NCBI RefSeq assembly: GCF_009936275.1 | Contig: NZ_AP019797.1 | Span: 3,207,890 to 3,271,889, forward strand | Reading direction: 5' to 3' | From: Rhodothermus marinus | GTDB lineage: Bacteria; Bacteroidota; Rhodothermia; Rhodothermales; Rhodothermaceae | DNA length: 64,000 nt | Shown: positions 1 through 9,443 of the stretch, in pieces | How the letters are laid out: each line of letters opens with the position of its first letter | Numbering within the stretch: position 1 is the stretch's first letter | Translations under genes and position numbers: made by a program | Notes under the pieces: model-generated | Databases searched by the model: none | What the model saw: the letters and a program-made list of their open reading frames with translations, nothing else | Told to the model about the DNA's origin: nothing

Positions 1-35
1 CGCTCGCGTTGGTTTGAAGAGTTGGGCTCTACTTC

Positions 36-54
36 ACAGAATATTCAATTCTGT
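36..54. promoter_or_regulatory. small dyad upstream of dnaX
   Basis: A perfect 7-base inverted repeat (ACAGAAT / ATTCTGT) with a 5-base spacer lies in the 137-base stretch before dnaX. It could be a weak operator or a chance AT-rich dyad. Nothing else in bases 1-137 was recognised, and no convincing -7 box was found there. Confidence 0.2.
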
Positions 55-137
55 ATCCAGACGCAAGTCGGGCGATCCTTTTGCCCGGCGCGTCGTTCTG
101 AAAAGAAAAACCTGCGTCCCTGACCACGCCCGGCATC

Positions 138-1967
138 ATGCAGGAACAGCGTTATCTGGTAGCCGCCCGCAAGTATCGCCCGCAGCTTTTCCGTGAACTG
201 GTCGCTCAGGAGCACGTAACGGAGACGCTGAAAAACGCCCTTCGTCTGAACCGCCTGGGCCACGCCTATCTGTTCAGCGGCCCCCGGGGCGTTGGCAAGA
301 CGACGGCCGCGCGCCTGCTGGCCAAGGCGATCAACTGCCAGACGCCGCTGGAAGAACGCGAGGACCGCGCCGAACCCTGTCGCCGGTGCGAGGCGTGCGT
401 CGCCTTCGAGGAGGGGCGCAGCCTGAACGTGTTCGAGATCGACGCGGCCTCGAACAACAAGGTTGAGGACGTGCGCGAGCTGCGCGAGACGGTTCGGGTG
501 CCGCCGCAGGGTGCGCGGAAGAAGGTCTACATCATCGACGAGGTGCACATGCTCTCGAACGCGGCCTTCAACGCGCTCCTGAAAACGCTCGAAGAACCGC
601 CGCCGCATGCCCTGTTCATTTTCGCCACCACCGAGCCGCACAAGGTTCTGCCCACGATCCTTTCACGCTGCCAGCGGTTCGACTTTCGCCGCATTCCGGT
701 CGAGGCCATCGTGGCCCGGCTGCGCGAGATCTGCGCGGCCGAGGGCGTCGAGGCCGACGACGAGTCGCTCATGCTGCTGGCCCGCAAGGGAGACGGCGCC
801 CTGCGCGACGCGCTTTCGGCCTTCGATCAGGCGGTCTCGCTCTGCGGCACCACGCTGCGCTACGCCGAGCTGGCGCAGGCACTGGGCGTGGTGGATCTGG
901 ACCTGTACTTTGCGGTGACCGACCACGTCCGCTCGGGCAACGGTGCTGGCATGCTCGCGGTGGTCGAGCAGGTCGTACGATCCGGCTATGACCTGCAGGA
1001 GTTCGCCATCGGGCTGGCCGAGCACCTGCGCAATCTGCTGGTGGCCCGCACCATGCCCGACCTGTCGCTGATCGAAGCGGGCGAAGCCACCCGCCGGCGC
1101 TACGCTGAAGCCGCGCAGGCTTTCGAGGAGGCCGATCTGCTGCGGCTGCTGGGACTGGTGGCCGATCTGGAATCCCGGCTGAAAAGCAGCGCCCAGCCCC
1201 GGTTGCAACTGGAGCTGACGCTGCTGCGCATGGCCAGCCTGCCACATGCCGTCGATCTGCGCCGGGCACTCGACATGCTGGAGCGTCTGGCGCAGACTTC
1301 GCAGTCCCGCCCCAATTCGGACGGCCCTTCACCGACCCGCCCGACCCCCGGACCGGCCGTTCGCTCCACCCCGGCCGCTTCAAAACCACCGCGTTCTGAG
1401 GTAGCGCCGGAGTCTCGGCCACATACTGCTCCTGAAACCACCTCCCTTTTCGGTCCGCCCGCGCTGGAGAGGCTGAAGCACAACCGGCCGGAAGGCTCCG
1501 GCGGACAGGCCGCGCTGGCCACCGCGGAAGCAACGGACGTACTGGTGGCCGAATCCCCCGCCGAACTGCTGGTGGCGCTGCAGGACCGCTGGCCGGAGTT
1601 CGTGCGACGGGTTGCGCAGGTTCGTCGTCATGTGGGCATGGTGCTGGAAGACACCCGACCCGAGTCGATCGAGGGCACCACGCTCTGGGTGTACGTCCGG
1701 GACCCGGCCTACGCCCGGCTGCTCCAGAATCAGGAGAAGTTTCTGCTGCAGCAGCTCCACGCCTTCATGGAGGAGGCGCAGCAGCTCACAGCCCTGCGTT
1801 TCCGATCACCGGAGCCGGTAGACAAAGCGCCCGCGCAGGCGGCACCTCCAACGCCCGAACCAGAGGATCCCACGCTGGTGCTGGAACGCCTGCGGCGCAC
1901 CTCGCCCGTCGTGCAGAAGCTGATCGACCAGTTCGGCTGCGAGCTGTACTGGGGCAACGGCCAATGA
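138..1967 (+). CDS. dnaX: DNA polymerase III subunit gamma/tau
   Basis: Clamp-loader ATPase that opens the beta sliding clamp and organises the replicative polymerase in the cytoplasm. The 609-residue product has a Walker A motif GPRGVGKTT at residues 48-56, the four zinc-binding cysteines typical of DnaX (C67, C81, C84, C87), a Walker B/DEVH segment near 131-138 and the SRC arginine-finger motif at 176-178. A proline/serine-rich linker at about 390-450 leads to the tau-type C-terminal region. The ATG at 138 fits the family N-terminus. I see no obvious A-rich slippery site after the ATPase domain, so a shorter gamma form by frameshifting is not predicted. The dnaX-ybaB-recR order is the classic bacterial arrangement. 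Confidence 0.97.
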   Translation: MQEQRYLVAARKYRPQLFRELVAQEHVTETLKNALRLNRLGHAYLFSGPRGVGKTTAARLLAKAINCQTPLEEREDRAEPCRRCEACVAFEEGRSLNVFEIDAASNNKVEDVRELRETVRVPPQGARKKVYIIDEVHMLSNAAFNALLKTLEEPPPHALFIFATTEPHKVLPTILSRCQRFDFRRIPVEAIVARLREICAAEGVEADDESLMLLARKGDGALRDALSAFDQAVSLCGTTLRYAELAQALGVVDLDLYFAVTDHVRSGNGAGMLAVVEQVVRSGYDLQEFAIGLAEHLRNLLVARTMPDLSLIEAGEATRRRYAEAAQAFEEADLLRLLGLVADLESRLKSSAQPRLQLELTLLRMASLPHAVDLRRALDMLERLAQTSQSRPNSDGPSPTRPTPGPAVRSTPAASKPPRSEVAPESRPHTAPETTSLFGPPALERLKHNRPEGSGGQAALATAEATDVLVAESPAELLVALQDRWPEFVRRVAQVRRHVGMVLEDTRPESIEGTTLWVYVRDPAYARLLQNQEKFLLQQLHAFMEEAQQLTALRFRSPEPVDKAPAQAAPPTPEPEDPTLVLERLRRTSPVVQKLIDQFGCELYWGNGQ

Positions 1968-2022
1968 ACCAGGGCTCCGGCTGCGCGTTCACCTGCTACG
2001 CAACGACCAGTCGGAGAAGCAC

Positions 2023-2367
2023 ATGGACGGCGCGCTGAATCTGGGAGAAGTCTTCGGGAAAGTGATGGAGTTGCAGCAGCGCCTTGCGGAAACGCAACAG
2101 GCGCTGGGCAACCGAACGGTCACCGTGGAGACCGGCGGGGGGATCGTGCGCGTGACGGCCAACGGCCTGCAGCGCATCGTCCGCATCGAAGTGGATCCCG
2201 AAGCCTTCCGCTCTGAAGATCAGGACATGCTGGAAGACCTGATCGTGGCCGGCGTCAACAAGGCGCTGGAGGAAGCGGCCCGGATGGCCCGTGAGGAAAT
2301 GCAGAAGGCAGCCGGCACGCTGCTACCACCCGGCCTGGACATCGACCTGAGTGCCCTGGGACTGTAA
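2023..2367 (+). CDS. YbaB/EbfC family nucleoid-associated protein
   Basis: Small DNA-binding protein (114 aa) of the YbaB/EbfC family, which forms tweezer-like dimers on DNA. The central segment [19 protein letters not shown] and the following [15 protein letters not shown] helix are family hallmarks. It lies 55 bases after dnaX and its end nearly meets recR, so all three are probably co-transcribed. The N-terminal helix is glutamine-rich ([12 protein letters not shown]), as usual. The cellular role of the family is loosely defined (nucleoid organisation, possible link to recombination repair). Confidence 0.93.
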   Translation: MDGALNLGEVFGKVMELQQRLAETQQALGNRTVTVETGGGIVRVTANGLQRIVRIEVDPEAFRSEDQDMLEDLIVAGVNKALEEAARMAREEMQKAAGTLLPPGLDIDLSALGL

Positions 2368-2371
2368 CACG

Positions 2372-3019
2372 ATGAGTTTCACCTCGCCTTCGGTCGAAGC
2401 CCTTGTCGAGCAGCTCATGCGGCTGCCCACCGTCGGGCGCAAAACGGCCCAGCGGCTGGCGGCCTACATTCTGAAAATGCCCCGTGAAGAAGTGGAGGCG
2501 CTGGCACAGGCTCTGCTGGCCGTCAAAGAACGCGTGCGCCAGTGCGCTATCTGCTTCAACGTGACCGACGAGGAAGTCTGTGCCATCTGCCGCTCGCCCC
2601 GCCGGGACCACTCCACCATCTGCGTGGTCGAAGAACCCAGCGACGTGCTGGCCCTGGAGCGCACCGGAGAGTACCGGGGCGTCTACCACGTACTGGGCGG
2701 CGTCATCTCGCCGCTGGACGGTATCGGCCCGGACGACCTGCGCATCCGTGAACTCGTGGCCCGCGTGGCGCCCACCAACGGCGACCCCGAGCGGGCCGCG
2801 CTCTATCCGGAAGGTCGTATTCCGCGTGTTCAGGAAGTCATCCTGGCGCTGAACCCCAACGTCGAGGGCGACACGACCGCTTATTATCTGGCGCAGCTGC
2901 TCAAACCGCTGGGCGTGCGCGTCACACGTATTGCCCGCGGCCTGCCCATCGGAGGCGACTTGGAGTATGCCGACGAAGCTACGCTCTCCCGTGCGCTGGA
3001 GGGACGCCTGGCCCTTTAA
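2372..3019 (+). CDS. recR: Recombination mediator protein RecR
   Basis: RecR works with RecF/RecO to load RecA on single-stranded gaps. The 215-residue product has an N-terminal helix-hairpin-helix region ([13 protein letters not shown], residues 18-30), a four-cysteine zinc finger (C58, C61, C70, C73) and a Toprim domain beginning at [14 protein letters not shown], with the G-rich [13 protein letters not shown] segment. The ATG at 2372 is chosen because an upstream in-frame ATG at 2351 would overlap ybaB and add seven non-conserved residues. The gene starts five bases after ybaB ends. Confidence 0.95.
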   Translation: MSFTSPSVEALVEQLMRLPTVGRKTAQRLAAYILKMPREEVEALAQALLAVKERVRQCAICFNVTDEEVCAICRSPRRDHSTICVVEEPSDVLALERTGEYRGVYHVLGGVISPLDGIGPDDLRIRELVARVAPTNGDPERAALYPEGRIPRVQEVILALNPNVEGDTTAYYLAQLLKPLGVRVTRIARGLPIGGDLEYADEATLSRALEGRLAL

Positions 3020-3060
3020 GAAAGGCTCTGTAAAGCCTTGTCGAACTGCACGATTCGGTC

Positions 3061-3091
3061 TTAAAAATGAGCGATTCCGGCCGTATCTTTG
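3061..3091 (+). promoter_or_regulatory. putative Bacteroidota-type promoter for the saccharopine-dehydrogenase-like gene
   Basis: TATCTTTG at 3084-3091 matches the Bacteroidota -7 consensus TAnnTTTG exactly. A TTA triplet at 3061-3063, 20 bases upstream, could be a weak -33 element. The gene start is at 3150, leaving a leader of about 45-50 bases. Predicted from sequence only. Confidence 0.4.
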
Positions 3092-3149
3092 AGCGATCCC
3101 GGATCGTCTTGCCCCGCTTTCCCTGCACGCCATCTGCCTGACGACGACC

Positions 3150-4391
3150 ATGCGCATAACGATCATTGGAGCCGGTGCCATTGGTTCGGCCATCGCTTCG
3201 TTTCTGGTACGTCAGCCTGAAGTAACCCAGGTGCAGGTCTGCGACGCTCGCGCCCGCAACCTGCAGGAACTGCACGATCGGCTGCAGACCAGCCGGCTGC
3301 GCTCCTTCCAGATCGACGCGCGCGATCACGGCGTGCTGGAACCGATCCTGCAGGGAAGCCAGGTGGTCATCAGTGCCGCCCCGCCGCAGCTCAACCCGAC
3401 CCTGGCCCGCCTCTGCCTGGAGCTGGGCGTCAACTTCTGCGACATGGGCGGCAACGACCAGATCGTGCGTAAGGAACTGGACCTGCATGAAGAGGCTGTC
3501 AAACGCGCCGTCTGGATCGTTCCCAACTGCGGCTTGGCCCCGGGTCTGGTGAACATCCTCTGCCTGCACGGCATCGACCAGTTCGACGAAGTCGAAGCGG
3601 CCTATCTGCGCGTGGGCGACGTGCCGCTGGATCCACATCCGTTCAATTTCCGCATTTCCTGGTCGGCGGAAAAGGTGATCGAGGACTACACGAATCCGGT
3701 GCAACTCATTCGTGAGGGCCAGCTGGAGACCGTCGAGCCGTTGACCGGCATGGAGCGGATCCGCTTCGGGGAGCCCTTCGGGGAAATGGAGGCCTTCTAC
3801 ACGGCGGGCGGTCTTTCGACGCTGGCCGAGCAGCTGGCCGGACGCATTCAGGTACTCGACTACAAAAGCGTCCGCTGGCCCTGTCATGCCAGCCAGATGC
3901 GCTTTGTGCTGGGACTGGGCTTTGGCGAGCCGCGTTCGATCGACGTGCGCACGCACCTGACCTACCGCGACGTGCTGGTGCGACGCATGCGCCAGCGGCT
4001 GGGCGGCCACTATGAAGACGCCGTGCTGCTGCGCATCGCCATTCACGGGCGCAAAAACGGCCAGCCCTGCACGCTCCTTTACGAAATGGTCGATCGCTAC
4101 GATCAGGAGCAGCAGATCAGCGCCATGCGCCGCTGCACGGCCATTCCCACGGCCCTGGTGGCGCTCATGATCGCCTCCGGCGAGGTCAAAGGCGGTGGCG
4201 CGCTACCTCCCGAACAGGTGGTACCGCGCGATCGCTTCTACCAGCGTCTCATCGAACACGGCCTGCCGATCGCCCACCGCTGGTACGAGGGCTACGTGGA
4301 CGTCACGCATCCGGACCCCGAGCGCGCCCTTGCCGAACCGCCTGCCTCGGACAAAAAGAGCCGGAAGCGGCAGCCGGCCTCCAGCCGATAG
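3150..4391 (+). CDS. Saccharopine dehydrogenase family oxidoreductase
   Basis: NAD(P)-dependent oxidoreductase of 413 residues. The N-terminus is a Rossmann fold with glycine motif IIGAGAIGSAIASFL, followed by the family segment VVISAAPPQLNPTLARLCLELGV and the strongly conserved CDMGGND and NCGLAPGLVNIL blocks. The C-terminal half is the saccharopine-dehydrogenase C-terminal domain. Family members include saccharopine reductase, lysine 6-dehydrogenase and carboxynorspermidine synthase, and the sequence alone does not settle the substrate. No lysine or polyamine gene is adjacent. The stop codon directly abuts the stop of the convergent SDR gene, with no intervening base. Confidence 0.85.
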   Translation: MRITIIGAGAIGSAIASFLVRQPEVTQVQVCDARARNLQELHDRLQTSRLRSFQIDARDHGVLEPILQGSQVVISAAPPQLNPTLARLCLELGVNFCDMGGNDQIVRKELDLHEEAVKRAVWIVPNCGLAPGLVNILCLHGIDQFDEVEAAYLRVGDVPLDPHPFNFRISWSAEKVIEDYTNPVQLIREGQLETVEPLTGMERIRFGEPFGEMEAFYTAGGLSTLAEQLAGRIQVLDYKSVRWPCHASQMRFVLGLGFGEPRSIDVRTHLTYRDVLVRRMRQRLGGHYEDAVLLRIAIHGRKNGQPCTLLYEMVDRYDQEQQISAMRRCTAIPTALVALMIASGEVKGGGALPPEQVVPRDRFYQRLIEHGLPIAHRWYEGYVDVTHPDPERALAEPPASDKKSRKRQPASSR

Positions 4392-5087
4392 CTAAAAACC
4401 GCGACCGTAGGCCCGGATCACCATCCCGTTAAGCGCGGCACCAGCCGGCGAGCACAGGTAGACGCACAGCTCGGCCAGTTCGGCGGCCGTCACGCCGGAC
4501 CCCTCGCTGCCTTCATCGTACCGGATCACCGAGGGGGCAACGACATGGGCGGTGATGCCCTGCGCCACCAGCTCGCCGCCGACGGCCTCGACCAGCCGTA
4601 CCAGCGCCCCCTTGGCGGCCGAGTAAGCGGCCTGGCGGGCACGACCACGGTCGGCGCCCTGCATCGACGCAAATGCGATCAGCCGTCCGCCGGAGCGCCC
4701 GCGCATCAGACGGGCTGCTTCGCGGAAGCACAGGAACGTGGAGGTCAGATTCGCATCCAGCATCGCCCGCCAGTCGTCCAGCGTCATTTCGAGCAACGGG
4801 CGCTCGTCCCACAATCCGGCTGCGTGCACCAGCACGTCCACGTAGCCAAAGCGGTCCCAGATTTTGCCGAAGCAGGCGGCTACCTGCGCCTCGTCGGCCA
4901 GATCGGCATGAAAAACCGCACCTTCGGCACCTTCCGGAAGCTGAAGGTGCCGGGCCTGCTCGGCCGTGCGCACCACCGCCGCCAGGCGGGATCCTTCCTG
5001 CGCGAAACGCCGAAGCAATTGCTGTCCCAGCCGCCCACCGGCGCCGGTAACCACCACGACTTTATGCGCCAGGGTGTGCGTTTCCAT
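4392..5087 (-). CDS. SDR family NAD(P)-dependent oxidoreductase
   Basis: Short-chain dehydrogenase of 231 residues. Visible motifs are the cofactor-binding TGAGGRLGQ near the N-terminus, the catalytic Ser in ASMQGA and the YSAAKGAL Tyr/Lys pair. The start at 5087 (METHTLAHK) is preferred over an in-frame start 33 bases upstream because the Rossmann strand follows it at the usual distance. It lies 147 bases downstream of the GT4 gene in the same direction, so it may be the last gene of the GH130/GT4 operon or have its own promoter. Substrate unknown; a sugar or keto-acyl substrate is possible. Confidence 0.85.
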   Translation of the reverse strand: METHTLAHKVVVVTGAGGRLGQQLLRRFAQEGSRLAAVVRTAEQARHLQLPEGAEGAVFHADLADEAQVAACFGKIWDRFGYVDVLVHAAGLWDERPLLEMTLDDWRAMLDANLTSTFLCFREAARLMRGRSGGRLIAFASMQGADRGRARQAAYSAAKGALVRLVEAVGGELVAQGITAHVVAPSVIRYDEGSEGSGVTAAELAELCVYLCSPAGAALNGMVIRAYGRGF

Positions 5088-5234
5088 AGTACCTGTCTGT
5101 CTGGTTGAAGCTGCACGCAAGCGTGCATTCGGCCGCGCTGTACGTGTAGAAGCGCCTGTGGCGCCACTTCGCCGTATGGCTTTGCTACATAGGCCGAACG
5201 CACGCCGACAAGATAGGCGTCGCCAGGAAATGGC

Positions 5235-6266
5235 TCAAGCGGCCGAACGGGCCCGGTGCCGACGCAGCACTTCTTCATAGACGCGCAGGTAGTCGTCGAC
5301 CATGCGCTCGCGGCTGAAGCGGCGCTCCACGTAGGCGCGGATTTTCGCACGGTCGAGCTGACGCAGCCGGGGCAATGCGGCCACGGCTTCCTCCACCGTC
5401 TGCACCAGCACGCCGGTTTCGCCGTCCCGTATGATCTCGGGCATCGAGCCGCGCGGACGGGCCACGACGGGGGTGCCGCAGGCCATCGCTTCGACCACAC
5501 TCAACCCGAACGGCTCGTCGAAGTTGATCAGGTGCAGCAGCGCGTAGGCACCACCCAGCAGCCGATCTCGATCGGCCGGTCCCACCGACCCCAGGTACTG
5601 AATCTGCCGGCCGTCGATGAACGGCGCCACCTCCTGCTCGAAGTAGGCCCGATCCTGAATGATGCCGGCCATCTTCAGCGGCATGCCACTCCGACGGGCC
5701 ACCTCGATCGCCTCACGCGCCCCTTTGTCGGGATGCATGCGGCCAAAAAAGAGCAGATAGTCGCCCGGCTCGGTGCGAAGCGTGAACGACTCCAGATCGA
5801 TCCCGTGATACACGGTAGCCACGTAATCCAGGTCGGGATGCCGGTCGGCATTGCTGATCGAGACGTAGTAGGTGCGGCGGTTGTACTTGCGATAGACCGG
5901 CAGAATGCGCTCCGACGAAAAGCCGTGGATCGTGGTCAGCACCGGCGTACGCACCAGGCCGCTGTAGCTCAGCGGTAGAAAGTCGAAGTGGTTGTGGATG
6001 AGATCGAATTCCCCGGCGCGCTCGAACACCTCGCTGATGTGCAGACACTCCCAGACCTTCGGGTCCAGCGAAGGATCCTCTTCGTAGGGGCGCGGGCATA
6101 CGGCAATGAGCCGGGCGCGCGTCTGGGAGTCGGCCGTGGCAAACAGTGTCACGTCGACGCCTCGATCGACCAGCCCCTCGGTCAGCAGCCAGACGACCCG
6201 CTCCCAGGGGCCATAGTGACGGGGCGGCACGCGCCAGGCGATGGGGGCCAGCATGGCGATCCGCAT
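5235..6266 (-). CDS. Glycosyltransferase family 4
   Basis: GT-B fold glycosyltransferase of 343 residues. The N-terminal domain carries a glycine-poor acceptor loop (RHYGPWERVV) and FDLIHNHFDF; the C-terminal nucleotide-sugar domain has LLFFGRMHPDKGAREAI and the GT4 signature EPFGLSVVEAMACGTPVVA, containing the E-x7-E pair. No membrane segment is seen, so the enzyme is cytoplasmic. It lies 3 bases after the single-domain GH130 gene and must be co-transcribed with it. Inference: the GT4 enzyme builds the glycan that the GH130 partners trim or phosphorolyse. Donor and acceptor cannot be told from sequence. Confidence 0.9.
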   Translation of the reverse strand: MRIAMLAPIAWRVPPRHYGPWERVVWLLTEGLVDRGVDVTLFATADSQTRARLIAVCPRPYEEDPSLDPKVWECLHISEVFERAGEFDLIHNHFDFLPLSYSGLVRTPVLTTIHGFSSERILPVYRKYNRRTYYVSISNADRHPDLDYVATVYHGIDLESFTLRTEPGDYLLFFGRMHPDKGAREAIEVARRSGMPLKMAGIIQDRAYFEQEVAPFIDGRQIQYLGSVGPADRDRLLGGAYALLHLINFDEPFGLSVVEAMACGTPVVARPRGSMPEIIRDGETGVLVQTVEEAVAALPRLRQLDRAKIRAYVERRFSRERMVDDYLRVYEEVLRRHRARSAA

Positions 6267-6269
6267 GGC

Positions 6270-7259
6270 TCAGCCTCGGGCCTGTCCGTCGTAGTGACCG
6301 TTCAACAGCCAGTCGAGCAGCTCGCTCAGGCGCGCTTCGGCGACGGCCACGCAGGTATCGGCCGCGCCGTAGTAGAGACGCAGCGTGTCGCCGTCCAGCA
6401 CGTAGCCACAGGGAAACACCACGTTGGGCACGTCGCCGATGCGTTCGTACGGAGCCCGCGGGCCCAGGATCCATCCGGGCGCCCGTCGGATGACGCGCGT
6501 GGGGTTTTCCAGGTCCAGCAGCGCCATGCCCACCCGGTAGATGTCGCCGGCCACCGTGGTGCGCACGCCGTGGTAGATGAGCAGCCAGCCCTCGGGCGTT
6601 TCGATCGGCGGCGGTCCGGCCCCGATGCGCACGTGGTCCCACCAGATGCCCGGCCGCGGCCGCAGCACCACGCGCGGACCGCTCCAGTGCCGCAGGTCCG
6701 GCGACCGGCTCAGCCAGATGGCCGGATGCGTCTCGCGCCGCGTGCTGGAGGTCCGGTGCAGCAGCACCCAGTAGCCCCCGATTTTACGAGGAAAGAGCAT
6801 GCCGTTTTTGTCTTCCGGCGGCATGAGCAGGCCGCGCCGCTCGAAGGTGCGGAAGTCTTCGGTCAGCGCCAGCGCAATGGCCGGTCCTTCCTCCGAAAAC
6901 GCCGTGTAGGTGACCGCATAGCACCCCATCTCCTCCAGCCACACGATGCGCGGATCTTCGATGCCCCAGGATTCTTCGGGCCAGTGCTCCGGATCGGGCA
7001 CCAGCGTCGGCTCGGGATCGATCGTCCAGTCGGTCAGTCCGTTGGGACTCCGGGCCACGGTCAGATGCGACACGCCCCGGTGGTCTTCCACGCGCACCAG
7101 CAGCAGCGTTTCGCCCGTGTCCAGACGAACGGCCGCCGGATTGAAGACGGAGTTGCACGGATAGGGCCAGTCGTCGGCCGTCAGAATCGGGTTCCCCTCG
7201 TAACGTCGAAACAACTCGCCCACCTGCTGGGGCATCGGAAGCACTTCGTAGTCGCGCAT
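6270..7259 (-). CDS. GH130 family glycoside phosphorylase/hydrolase (single domain)
   Basis: A 329-residue five-bladed beta-propeller of the GH130 family, which acts on beta-mannosides, most often by phosphorolysis. The catalytic Asp lies in IEDPRIVWL, and downstream are LLHRTSSTRR and IGAGPPPIETPEGWLLIYHGV-type segments (split here between residues about 195 and 225). No signal peptide, so it is cytoplasmic, as expected of a phosphorylase. It sits between the double GH130 gene (9 bases away) and the GT4 gene (3 bases away). Its propeller closely resembles the first domain of the neighbouring fusion, suggesting an old duplication. Phosphorylase versus hydrolase activity cannot be decided here. 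Confidence 0.88.
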   Translation of the reverse strand: MRDYEVLPMPQQVGELFRRYEGNPILTADDWPYPCNSVFNPAAVRLDTGETLLLVRVEDHRGVSHLTVARSPNGLTDWTIDPEPTLVPDPEHWPEESWGIEDPRIVWLEEMGCYAVTYTAFSEEGPAIALALTEDFRTFERRGLLMPPEDKNGMLFPRKIGGYWVLLHRTSSTRRETHPAIWLSRSPDLRHWSGPRVVLRPRPGIWWDHVRIGAGPPPIETPEGWLLIYHGVRTTVAGDIYRVGMALLDLENPTRVIRRAPGWILGPRAPYERIGDVPNVVFPCGYVLDGDTLRLYYGAADTCVAVAEARLSELLDWLLNGHYDGQARG

Positions 7260-7268
7260 CGTCTCGCT

Positions 7269-9443
7269 TTACAATGCTTTGGTCGTTGCGACTTCAGGTT
7301 CTTCGGCGGCCCGTCGCTCCAGGGCTGCGATCAGCTCGCTCATCGGAATCCGTGCCCCAAAAATGCGGCTGTCGGCCGCCGCATACGGGATGATCAGATC
7401 ACCACGCCATACATAATTTGCACAGGCAAACAGCACATTATCCACACCCAGTTCCGGGTCGCCCACCTTTTCGATGTCGCCGCGCGGCCGCATGAGCGGC
7501 TCCAGGCGGGCTGCGACGGGATCGGGTCGGTTGAAATCCAGCAGCGCCGCCGCCAGATCGTACTCCCGGTGCCCGTCCCAGTCCATGTGTCCCTGATGGT
7601 AGATCATCAGGAAACGCCGGTTGCCCAGCGCGATGGGCGGGCCGCCTGCTCCGATCCAGGAAAGCGCAAACTCCCGGTAGCGGTAGCTGGCCATCAGCAG
7701 GCCCCGACTGTGGAAGGGCCCCTCGGGCCGGTCGGCTTCGGCCAGATGGATGGCCATGGGATGCCGCCCGTAGATGGGGCGGTGCAGCAGCAGCCATTTG
7801 CCATCGACGGGCTCCGGCAGCAGCGCCGCATTTTTGTTGTCCACGTCGTTCACGTCGCCGGGGATCGGGCCGTGCAGTTCCCAGTGCACGAAGTCCTGCG
7901 TGGTGGCCAGGCAGATGTGCACGCGCCCGATGAACGACGGAAAGCGGGAGCGTTCGGTGGTGTAGCCCGTGTAAAACAGGTAGTAGGTATCGCCGATCTT
8001 CGTGCAGCGGGCATCTTCGGCACCAAGATCGTGGAAGACGGCGTCGGGTCGAATGACAGGCTCCGGCCAGCGCCGCACCAGTTCCAGCGTGGGCGTCAGC
8101 ACGGCCAGCCCCAGCGAAGAGGGCGCGTGCCCGGCCGGGCTTCCTTTCGCCCCCTGGGCCCGGTAGATCATCACACACGCGCCGCCGGCCCGGCGGAGCC
8201 GCTCGCGCTCCGGCCCGGTAAGTTGCCAGGCGTCCATGAGCCGCTCCAGCTCCTCGCCAGCCTCCACGAGCACGGCGGCCGGATTCAGCACCACGCGCGA
8301 CTCCCAGGGATGCTGCGGGTCCGGCTCGAGGACGGGTCGTCCGCCATGCAGACGCTCGACCTTGACGGGTGGCGGCGTCTCGATCGTGCGCATGGCCCGG
8401 CCCCGGTCGCTGGGCAACATGTACACCCGGGGCATCGTCCAGCTATGCCGCTGCTCTTCCAGCACGAAATCGACCACGTCCCGCAACGATGCCACCGCAT
8501 GGCCGATCACTTTGTCGGCTGCGCCGTAGTACACGTGCAGCTGGCCATCGATCACCACGGCCCCCTCTGGAAACACGACGTTGGGGACGTCCCCCTCGCG
8601 CTCGAAGGGCAGCTCGGGCTCCAGGATCGGCACGCGAGCCCGGGCGATCGTCCGCTGTGGATCGTCCAGGTCCAGCAGCGCCACCCCGGCCCGGTAGGTG
8701 TAGGTTTCGTCCACCCCGTGGTAGATCAAGAGCCACCCCTCGGGGGTCTCGATGGGCGGCGGTCCGGCCCCGATCTTTTTGCGCTCCCAGCGCCGGGCCG
8801 GACGGAGCGCCACATGCTCGTCCAGGTCGGCCAGGTGCTCGGCCCAGCGCACAGCCGATCGGTGCAGCAGCTCGTCCCAGTCGTCGAAGTAGATGATCTG
8901 AATGTCCGGTTCGATGCGGTGCAGCAGCGCCAGTTTGCCCCGGATGCGACGCGGAAAGAGCGCGGCGTCTTTGTCGCGCACAGGCGGACCGATCACGCCG
9001 TGTTTTTCGACCTGCACGAAGTCGGTCGTCGAGGCCAGCCCGATGCGGACGCCATCGCCGGGACCGAAAGCCGGCGTACTGAGCACCGTGTGTACGATCC
9101 AGTAGCGTCCTTCCAGGAACGTGATGCGCGGATCTTCGAGTCCGTAGCGGTCGAAGTCCTCGCCCGGCGCAAGCAGCGGCGACTCGCGCCAGGTGAAGTG
9201 CACGCCGTCGGTGCTCGTGGCGTAGCCGAGCGAGGAGATGTAGGGCTCGAAGCCATAAGCTGGCTCGCCGGGTCCCGAATTCGGCAGCGGAAAGCGCCGA
9301 TAGCCGGCCGGAACGGCCCGGAAGACAAGATGCACGCGCTCTCCGTCGTACCAGGCGCCCGGATTGAATACGGCGCCCGAGGCCCACGCCAGCTCGGCGC
9401 GGGGCGTCAGCACCGGAACGGCTGTCCGTCGAAACAAGGCCAT
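7269..9443 (-). CDS. Tandem double-domain GH130 protein
   Basis: A 724-residue protein made of two complete GH130 propellers, about twice the family's normal length. Domain A (about 1-325) has LEDPRITFL, LLHRIEPDIQ, the GAGPPPIETPEGWLL block and VPNVVFPEG. Domain B (about 370-715) has AEDARCTKI, LLLHRPIYGRH, IGAGGPPIALGN and VDNVLFACANYV, and carries an extra helical insertion (about 40 residues, rich in E and R) after its NPAAVLV strand. Both domains keep the E-D-[PA]-R catalytic segment. No signal peptide. First gene of the operon, start ATG at 9443 without a clear Shine-Dalgarno; a hairpin lies just upstream. Domain B is much more diverged from the single GH130 than domain A is, so the two halves may have different substrates. 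Confidence 0.88.
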   Translation of the reverse strand: MALFRRTAVPVLTPRAELAWASGAVFNPGAWYDGERVHLVFRAVPAGYRRFPLPNSGPGEPAYGFEPYISSLGYATSTDGVHFTWRESPLLAPGEDFDRYGLEDPRITFLEGRYWIVHTVLSTPAFGPGDGVRIGLASTTDFVQVEKHGVIGPPVRDKDAALFPRRIRGKLALLHRIEPDIQIIYFDDWDELLHRSAVRWAEHLADLDEHVALRPARRWERKKIGAGPPPIETPEGWLLIYHGVDETYTYRAGVALLDLDDPQRTIARARVPILEPELPFEREGDVPNVVFPEGAVVIDGQLHVYYGAADKVIGHAVASLRDVVDFVLEEQRHSWTMPRVYMLPSDRGRAMRTIETPPPVKVERLHGGRPVLEPDPQHPWESRVVLNPAAVLVEAGEELERLMDAWQLTGPERERLRRAGGACVMIYRAQGAKGSPAGHAPSSLGLAVLTPTLELVRRWPEPVIRPDAVFHDLGAEDARCTKIGDTYYLFYTGYTTERSRFPSFIGRVHICLATTQDFVHWELHGPIPGDVNDVDNKNAALLPEPVDGKWLLLHRPIYGRHPMAIHLAEADRPEGPFHSRGLLMASYRYREFALSWIGAGGPPIALGNRRFLMIYHQGHMDWDGHREYDLAAALLDFNRPDPVAARLEPLMRPRGDIEKVGDPELGVDNVLFACANYVWRGDLIIPYAAADSRIFGARIPMSELIAALERRAAEEPEVATTKAL

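Noticed and set aside
138-1967. dnaX frameshift site producing a gamma form
   Set aside because: No A6/A7 or T-run slippery stretch with a following stem is present after the ATPase domain.
4880-5500. Minus-strand frame bridging the SDR and GT4 genes, as a possible small gene in the 147-base spacer
   Set aside because: It overlaps both real genes in another frame, and the spacer portion has no start with a ribosome site.
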